The notes under the pieces: model-generated
Told to the model about the DNA's origin: nothing
The model's database searches: none
What the model saw: the letters and a program-made list of their open reading frames with translations, nothing else
NCBI RefSeq assembly: GCF_013139515.1
Contig: NZ_WTAR01000078.1
Location: 1 to 49,878 of the forward strand
Source: Lutibacter sp.
GTDB taxonomy: Bacteria; Bacteroidota; Bacteroidia; Flavobacteriales; Flavobacteriaceae
DNA: 49,878 nucleotides
Direction of reading: 5' to 3'
Program-made: the position numbers and the translations under genes
In this document: one piece after another, positions 44,598 to 49,878 of the stretch
Numbering within the stretch: position 1 is the stretch's first letter
Layout: every line of letters begins with the position of its first letter

Positions 44598-45551
44598 ATG
44601 AGTTTATTTAAAAAAATATTTTCGAAAGAAAAAAAGGAAACACTAGATAAAGGTTTAGAAAAAAGTAGTACTACTTTTTTTTCTAAATTATCTAAGGCCG
44701 TTGCTGGAAAGTCTAAAGTTGATGATGCTGTTTTAGATAATTTAGAAGAAGTGTTAGTTTCTTCAGATGTTGGTGTAGAAACCACTCTTAAAATTATAGG
44801 AAGAATTGAAGCGAGGGTTGCTGAAGATAAATATTTAGGAACCGATGAGTTAAATAAAATTCTTAGAGAAGAAATAGCAGGCTTATTGGCTGAAACAAAT
44901 GTTGGTAATGAAACCGATTTTGTGATACCTTCAGTAAAGAAACCTTATGTAATTATGGTTGTGGGTGTTAATGGTGTTGGTAAAACAACAACAATTGGTA
45001 AGTTGGCAGCACAGTTTAATAAAGCTGGTAAAAAAGTAGTACTTGGTGCTGCTGATACGTTTAGAGCTGCAGCAATTGATCAACTACAAGTTTGGGCTGA
45101 TAGAGTAGGAGTTTCAATGGTGAGGCAAGAAATGGGAAGTGACCCAGCTTCAGTAGCCTTTGATACTTTAAAATCGGCTGTTGCTCAAGATGCAGATGTG
45201 GTAATTATTGATACAGCTGGAAGGTTGCATAATAAGTTGAATTTAATGAATGAGCTCACAAAAATAAAACGCGTAATGCAAAAGGTGGTTGAAAATGCTC
45301 CACATGAAGTTTTATTGGTGTTAGATGGTTCAACAGGTCAAAATGCTTTTGAACAAGCGAAACATTTTACATTAGCAACTGAAGTTACTTCGCTAGCAGT
45401 TACTAAATTAGACGGAACAGCAAAAGGTGGTGTGGTAATTGGTATTTCAGATCAATTTCAAATCCCAGTTAAATATATTGGCGTTGGTGAAGGAATAGAT
45501 GATTTACAAGTATTCAATAAAATTGAATTTGTAGATTCATTTTTCAAATAA
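44598..45551 (+). CDS. ftsY: signal recognition particle receptor FtsY
   Basis: FtsY is the SRP receptor GTPase that docks translating ribosomes at the inner membrane. The 317 residues contain a short N-terminal A region and helical N domain (about 1-100). The G domain follows: G1 GVNGVGKTTTIGKLA, the DTFRAAA motif, G3 DTAGRL, G4 TKLDGTAKGG and the closing GVGEGIDDLQVF. The acidic A domain of E. coli FtsY is almost absent, as is usual in Bacteroidota. It is flanked by terminators on both sides, so it is probably its own transcription unit. Confidence 0.96.
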   Translation: MSLFKKIFSKEKKETLDKGLEKSSTTFFSKLSKAVAGKSKVDDAVLDNLEEVLVSSDVGVETTLKIIGRIEARVAEDKYLGTDELNKILREEIAGLLAETNVGNETDFVIPSVKKPYVIMVVGVNGVGKTTTIGKLAAQFNKAGKKVVLGAADTFRAAAIDQLQVWADRVGVSMVRQEMGSDPASVAFDTLKSAVAQDADVVIIDTAGRLHNKLNLMNELTKIKRVMQKVVENAPHEVLLVLDGSTGQNAFEQAKHFTLATEVTSLAVTKLDGTAKGGVVIGISDQFQIPVKYIGVGEGIDDLQVFNKIEFVDSFFK

Positions 45552-45570
45552 AAAATTAATAGTATTTAAA

Positions 45571-45606
45571 AAAAAATCACACTTTCTTAGTTAAGTGTGA
45601 TTTTTT
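45571..45606 (+). terminator. rho-independent terminator after ftsY
   Basis: A 14-bp perfect stem (AAAAAATCACACTT with AAGTGTGATTTTTT) around an 8-nt loop TCTTAGTT. It ends 12 nt before the rimO start codon. Confidence 0.88.
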
Positions 45607-45618
45607 ATCTTTAAGAAT

Positions 45619-46932
45619 ATGAGAACAAAATCAAAAAAATCAAATAAAATTAATGTAGTTACTTTAGGCTGTTCTAAAAACGTTTACGATAGTGAAGTGT
45701 TAATGGGGCAATTAAAAGCAAACGACAAAAATGTTGTTCATGAAGATGAAAACGAAGATGGAAACATTGTTGTCATAAATACGTGTGGTTTTATTGGAGA
45801 TGCGAAAGAAGAATCTATAAACACCATTTTACATTACGTTAATAAAAAGGAGTTAGGTGAAGTAGATAAAGTATATGTTTCTGGATGTTTAAGTGAACGA
45901 TATAAACCAGATTTGGAAAAAGAAATCCCGAATGTTGATGAATTTTTTGGAACTCATGATTTGCCTAATTTACTAAAGGTTTTAGATGCAGATTATAAAC
46001 ATGAGTTAATAGGTGAGCGCCTAACTACAACTCCTACTCATTATGCATACTTAAAAATTGCTGAAGGTTGTGACAGACCTTGTTCATTTTGTGCAATACC
46101 TTTAATGCGAGGGAAACACGTATCAACTTCTATAGAAAATTTAGTAATTGAAGCTACTAAATTGGCTAAAAAAGGGATTAAAGAATTAATTTTGATAGCG
46201 CAAGATTTAACGTATTACGGATTAGATATTTACAAGAAAAGAGCATTAGCTGATTTACTAAAAGAACTCGTGAAAATTGATGGGATTGAGTGGATTCGTT
46301 TGCATTATGCATTTCCAACAGGGTTTCCGTTAGATGTGTTAGAAGTAATACATAACGAGCCAAAAGTGTGTAATTATCTAGATATTCCGTTGCAGCACAT
46401 AAATGATGATATTTTAAAATCTATGCGTAGAGGAACTTCTCACGAGAAAACTACCAATTTAATTGCTAAATTTAGAAAATCTGTTCCAAATATGGCAATT
46501 AGAACAACGTTAATTGTTGGGTATCCTGGTGAAACTGAAGCTAATTTTCAAGAATTAAAAAACTGGGTACAAGAAATGCGTTTTGAACGTTTAGGAGCTT
46601 TTGCCTATTCGCATGAAGAAAATACAACGGCAGCTGATTTAGAAGATGATGTTCCTGAAGATGTGAAACAACAACGAGTTAACGAGATAATGGAACTGCA
46701 AAGTCAGGTTTCTTTTGAGCTAAATCATGAGAAAGTTGATAAAATATTTAAAGTTTTAATCGATAGAAAAGATGGAAATCAGTTTGTTGGAAGAACAGAA
46801 TTTGATTCGCCAGATGTTGACAATGAAGTGTTAATTGATGCCACTAAACATTATGTACAAGTTGGGAAATTTGCTAATATTAAAATTACGTCTGCAACTG
46901 AGTTTGACTTGTATGGAGAGCCTGTAGGCTAG
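45619..46932 (+). CDS. rimO: ribosomal protein S12 methylthiotransferase RimO
   Basis: This radical-SAM enzyme adds a methylthio group to an Asp of ribosomal protein S12. The 437-residue protein has the three usual parts. The N-terminal MTTase domain contains VVTLGCSKNVYDSE with Cys ligands (also NTCGFIGDAKEE and VSGCLSERY). The radical-SAM core has CDRPCSFCAIP with the CxxxCxxC [4Fe-4S] motif. The C-terminal TRAM domain (KVLIDRKDGNQFVGRTEFD) binds the substrate. LGCSKNVYDSE marks it as RimO rather than MiaB. It starts 12 nt after a strong terminator, so its promoter must overlap the hairpin; TATCTTTA at 45607-45614 is a weak candidate. Confidence 0.96.
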   Translation: MRTKSKKSNKINVVTLGCSKNVYDSEVLMGQLKANDKNVVHEDENEDGNIVVINTCGFIGDAKEESINTILHYVNKKELGEVDKVYVSGCLSERYKPDLEKEIPNVDEFFGTHDLPNLLKVLDADYKHELIGERLTTTPTHYAYLKIAEGCDRPCSFCAIPLMRGKHVSTSIENLVIEATKLAKKGIKELILIAQDLTYYGLDIYKKRALADLLKELVKIDGIEWIRLHYAFPTGFPLDVLEVIHNEPKVCNYLDIPLQHINDDILKSMRRGTSHEKTTNLIAKFRKSVPNMAIRTTLIVGYPGETEANFQELKNWVQEMRFERLGAFAYSHEENTTAADLEDDVPEDVKQQRVNEIMELQSQVSFELNHEKVDKIFKVLIDRKDGNQFVGRTEFDSPDVDNEVLIDATKHYVQVGKFANIKITSATEFDLYGEPVG

Positions 46933-46944
46933 TAGTTAACCATT

Positions 46945-49053
46945 TTAGCTACTACTTATTTGTACTTTTGTACCACTAAAATCAGCATTTCCAGTTAAGG
47001 TATCCATGTTTTTTTCGTTGGTTAAATCGTTTAAACTAACTCCTGCATGTTGTTGGGCTATTTTTAATTTTATACCTTCTCTATGATGTCCCCAACCATG
47101 AGGGATACTTACTACGCCAGCCATTATTAGATTTGTAATTTCAATAGGAATTTGAACTTCACCAACATTTGATGTTACTTTAACTATTTGCCCATCTTTT
47201 AAATTTAATTGCGAGGCATCTTTATCATTTATTAATAGTGTACAACGTTCCTTTCCTTTAGTTAATCTTACACTATTGTGCATCCAGGAATTATTAGAAC
47301 GTAAATGTCTTCTTCCAATTAATGAAAAAGGATATTTTGGGTTTTTTTCAGTAGTTAATTTGTCTAGTTTTAAATTTAAACGCTTTAAATCTTCAATAAA
47401 TAAAGGGTGAGCCAATGCAATTTTTTTATCAGCAGTAAATAAACGCTCAGGTAATTGTGGTTTTAAGGCGCCATAATCTATTCCATGAGGGTGTTTTTTT
47501 AATTCATTTACTGAAATTTTTGGTGTTGTATAACTACTAAATTGCAACATATAATCTAAAGTTTGCTCTAAATTTAAAAGGTTTTCTTTACCTGTAAAAC
47601 GCTTTGTTAATTCTTTTAAAATTTCCCAATCGTGACGTTGTTCTTCAAATTTTTCAAAAAGTGCTTCTGAATATTTTGCAGTATTTCTAATAGCAAACTG
47701 ATGAAAAACTAAATCGTACAAAGCAGTTTCTAAACCAGTAGTTGTAGGTAAAATAATGTTGGCATGCTTGGTAGTTTCATTTAAATAAATGTCAATTGCT
47801 ACCATAAACTCTAAACTTTCAAATGCTTTTTCAAGTTTTTTTCCGTTTGGAGTAGATAATACGGGGTTACCGGCAATGGTAATCATTGCTTTTATTTGAT
47901 CTTTTCCGGGTGTTAAAATTTCATCAGCAAGTGTTGAAACAGGGAATTCACCTGTAAATTCTGGTAATTTATGAACACGACTTTGATACTTGTTAAAGCT
48001 ACCTGTTTTTCCAGTTATTTTAGACATTCCAACAATATCTATAATAGGTTTTGTGAATAATGCACCGCCTTCAACATCTAAATTTCCTGTGATACAATTT
48101 AAAATAGTCACTAACCATTGGCATAAACCACCAAATTCTTGAGTAGATAAACCCATTCTTCCATAGCAAACTGCGGTTTTTGAAGTTGCAAAATCTAGTG
48201 CTAGTTGTTTTATTTCTTCCGAAGTAAAACCAATGTACTTTGCTGTTTTTTTAGGCGCATAATTTTTAGCTTGTTTTTTTAAAGTTTCAAGCCCTGTAGT
48301 ATGATTTGATAAATGCCCTAATGATTCTAGGTTTTCTTCAAAAATTACATGAATTAACGATAACAACAATAATGCATCAGTAGCAGGTTTTATATAAAAA
48401 TGTGAAGTTGCTATTTTAGAAGTTTCAGTAAATCTTGGGTCAACTACAACAACTTTTCCACCACGCTTTTTAATTGCTTTTAATCGGTTCGAGAAATCTG
48501 GAGCAGTCATAATACTTCCGTTTGAAACTGCGGGATTTCCACCCATAATTAACATAAAATCAGTCCGGTCAATATCAGGAATTGGAAACATGAGATAATG
48601 CCCAAACATATGTAATGAAGCAAAATGATGAGGTAATTGATCTACTGAAGTAGCTGTATATTTTTGGTTTGAGCCTAAACTTTGAAGAAATGGAGTTCCA
48701 AATAACATAAGCCCTGTATTATGTACAGTTGGATTACCTCTGTAGGAACCAATAGCATTTTTACCATATTTTGTTTGAATACGTTTTAATTCCGTTTCAA
48801 TTTCATCGTAGGCTTCATTCCAAGTGATTGATTTCCATCCGTTGTTAGTTCTTTTAATAGGTGTTTTAAGTCGGTTTTTATCAGTGTATACATCTTTTAA
48901 GGCTGTTGCTTTTGGGCAAATATGGCCATTACTTAATTCATCTTTTTTATCTCCTTTTATTGAAATAATGGTATTATTTTTATGCTTTATCTCTAAACCA
49001 CACATAGCTTCACAAAGATTGCAAGTGCGGTAATGCGTTTTAATTGTACCCAT
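46945..49053 (-). CDS. molybdopterin-dependent oxidoreductase (DMSO reductase superfamily)
   Basis: This is a large molybdenum or tungsten enzyme of 702 residues. The N-terminal [4Fe-4S] site is CX2CX3CX27C (Cys11, 14, 18 and 46; RTCNLCEAMCGL, GHICPKA). Molybdopterin-binding phrases include GGNPAVSNGS, VVVDPRFTETS and AGNPVLSTPNGKK. The C-terminal dinucleotide-binding domain ends near HGWGHHREGIKL. No Tat or Sec signal is seen, so it should be cytoplasmic, and no electron-transfer subunit is encoded next to it. The residue that coordinates the metal could not be fixed, so the substrate (formate or another) is unknown. Its start codon overlaps the stop of the DUF1330 gene by one base (TAATG). 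Confidence 0.85.
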   Translation of the reverse strand: MGTIKTHYRTCNLCEAMCGLEIKHKNNTIISIKGDKKDELSNGHICPKATALKDVYTDKNRLKTPIKRTNNGWKSITWNEAYDEIETELKRIQTKYGKNAIGSYRGNPTVHNTGLMLFGTPFLQSLGSNQKYTATSVDQLPHHFASLHMFGHYLMFPIPDIDRTDFMLIMGGNPAVSNGSIMTAPDFSNRLKAIKKRGGKVVVVDPRFTETSKIATSHFYIKPATDALLLLSLIHVIFEENLESLGHLSNHTTGLETLKKQAKNYAPKKTAKYIGFTSEEIKQLALDFATSKTAVCYGRMGLSTQEFGGLCQWLVTILNCITGNLDVEGGALFTKPIIDIVGMSKITGKTGSFNKYQSRVHKLPEFTGEFPVSTLADEILTPGKDQIKAMITIAGNPVLSTPNGKKLEKAFESLEFMVAIDIYLNETTKHANIILPTTTGLETALYDLVFHQFAIRNTAKYSEALFEKFEEQRHDWEILKELTKRFTGKENLLNLEQTLDYMLQFSSYTTPKISVNELKKHPHGIDYGALKPQLPERLFTADKKIALAHPLFIEDLKRLNLKLDKLTTEKNPKYPFSLIGRRHLRSNNSWMHNSVRLTKGKERCTLLINDKDASQLNLKDGQIVKVTSNVGEVQIPIEITNLIMAGVVSIPHGWGHHREGIKLKIAQQHAGVSLNDLTNEKNMDTLTGNADFSGTKVQISSS

Positions 49054-49442
49054 TATTGTGCAGTTTCACAAGCAATTAAACCTCCGTATTCTAAAGCGAT
49101 AGAACGATCTATGGCAATTTTTTGATACTCAGGATTAGAAATCATTCCAAAAAAGTGATTTATAGTAGGGTATTCAACTAAAAATGCAATATCTGGTTGA
49201 TTTTCAATAGTACCAATTATGCTTGTGTGTACATTTCCTTTCCAAATTAATTTAGCTTCAGCTTGCACAACAAAAGGAGCTACATTTTTAAAATAATGAG
49301 CATAAGCTTCTTCTCCGGCCTCATTGGTAGAAGTAACGGCTTTAAATTTTAAAATATTAAGCATGGTAATTGGGGTATTTTGAGGGTATGTTTTTAGTTG
49401 TGCTATTTGCGCTTTTGAAGGATGAATATGATTGGTTAACAT
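49053..49442 (-). CDS. DUF1330 family protein
   Basis: This 129-residue protein has the ferredoxin-like dimeric alpha/beta-barrel pattern of DUF1330. The visible phrases are TPITMLNILKFKAV, EEAYAHYFKNVAPFVVQAEAKLIWKG, PDIAFLVEYPTINHFFGMISNPEYQKIA and RSIALEYGGLIAC. Members are small soluble proteins with no established reaction. The stop overlaps the start of the molybdopterin enzyme by one base (TAATG), so translation is probably coupled and the two genes are functionally linked. No promoter consensus was found in the upstream 50 bp. Confidence 0.8.
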   Translation of the reverse strand: MLTNHIHPSKAQIAQLKTYPQNTPITMLNILKFKAVTSTNEAGEEAYAHYFKNVAPFVVQAEAKLIWKGNVHTSIIGTIENQPDIAFLVEYPTINHFFGMISNPEYQKIAIDRSIALEYGGLIACETAQ

Positions 49443-49742
49443 AGTTTTTAAATTATAGAAATTAGTTGTTTAGCTTGTTTAAACCTTATATTTTAATTTC
49501 AAAAAAGGTTTTAGTGAAAATACAATAAATAGGAACTATTAGGAATGATTACCTATTACTTTTTTTATTTTTAAAGTGAGTTAATAAAAAAAAATTATAT
49601 TTGTGTGTTACAGTTTATTTGATGATTCGGACTTTTTATCTTGCTTTTCAAGCATTTAGCTATATCATAAAATGATAATAGTCATAGAGTTATTAAATAA
49701 ATAACAATATTTTTAATAAAATTATATTATAAAACTAACCAA
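49443..49742 (+). other. 300-bp intergenic region with promoter element and hairpin in a long leader
   Basis: No gene of usable length was found. A -7-type element lies at 49596-49603, leaving a 139-nt leader before ATG 49743. The leader holds a small hairpin TATCAT-AAA-ATGATA (about 49663-49678) and AT-rich sequence. No known riboswitch pattern was recognised. Confidence 0.5.
49596..49603 (+). promoter_or_regulatory. -7 promoter element upstream of the last gene
   Basis: TATATTTG fits TAnnTTTG. It lies 139 nt before the start codon at 49743, much farther than the ~22 nt common in this window. Confidence 0.4.
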
Positions 49743-49878
49743 ATGAAGAAGAAATTACTCAAAAACAACATTAGAAATTTGCGTTTTTTTAAATCAAAGT
49801 TAATAAGTACACTATTTGTAGTACTTATTTTTTTGACACAAAATTTAATGGCGCAAGAAGCTAACAGCAATGAAAACC
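49743..49878 (+). CDS. exported protein, N-terminal fragment (cut by window edge)
   Basis: The first 45 codons are present. They encode a long positively charged stretch (MKKKLLKNNIRNLRFFKSK), then a hydrophobic core (LISTLFVVLIFLTQNLMAQ) and a signal peptidase I-like end before EANSNEN. An extended charged n-region like this is common before large outer-membrane or T9SS-exported proteins of Bacteroidota, but nothing past the signal is available, so no product is named. The frame stays open to the window end. Confidence 0.75.
   Translation, partial: MKKKLLKNNIRNLRFFKSKLISTLFVVLIFLTQNLMAQEANSNEN

Noticed and set aside
46930-46955. Possible hairpin terminator between rimO and the molybdopterin gene
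   Set aside because: Only a 5-bp AGTAG/CTACT stem with a long loop and no T-run; too weak to call.

Overview
The window looks like a chromosomal segment of a marine-type Flavobacteriaceae (Bacteroidota). The evidence is very AT-rich DNA, secreted proteins ending in type A and type B type IX secretion (T9SS) sorting domains, promoters of the Bacteroidota form TTG-N20-TAnnTTTG, and a ribosomal-protein block with a DUF4295 gene between rpmG and ftsY. No tRNA, rRNA, CRISPR array, insertion sequence or phage gene is visible.

Region 1 (1-18650) is on the minus strand. It begins with the N-terminal part of uvrB, then a possible frameshifted small secreted-protein gene on the plus strand. Four very large consecutive genes follow (1482-16797) for T9SS type B surface proteins. 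They combine different N-terminal heads with a shared stalk of about 18 Cys-Asp-rich repeats and a nearly constant C-terminal signal. A two-gene ABC-2 exporter (16876-18608) lies upstream of them.

Region 2 (18700-24618) is on the plus strand: a flavobacterial protein of unknown function, a 1355-residue T9SS type A Asp-box propeller protein, and a lipoprotein overlapping its end. A perfect palindromic terminator closes the region against a convergent pRiA4b ORF-3-like gene.

Region 3 (25260-30552) is a plus-strand menaquinone cluster: a MenI-like hotdog thioesterase, an alpha/beta hydrolase, menF, menD, a short S1-like/winged-helix protein and a DJ-1/PfpI protein. menB lies 10 kb further on (40498) with an FAH-family gene behind it. 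Between the two lies an accessory block (30554-40326). It holds a minus-strand run of three envelope genes (a phosphoesterase / kinase-like / Omp85-barrel fusion, an esterase-like protein lacking its serine nucleophile, and a C1 peptidase), a divergent HD-PycTM membrane protein, and a GAF-domain protein. The phosphoesterase fusion and the HD-PycTM gene are separated by a 12-bp-arm palindrome that carries a promoter element facing each way.

Region 4 (42073-49878) is mostly housekeeping: cinA, rpmB-rpmG-DUF4295, ftsY and rimO. A stand-alone molybdopterin oxidoreductase overlapping a DUF1330 gene follows, and then the first 45 codons of an unidentified exported protein.

The least ordinary items are the mosaic T9SS-B array, the phosphoesterase / FAM20-like kinase / barrel fusion with its neighbours, and the orphan HD-PycTM gene sharing a symmetrical promoter with it.
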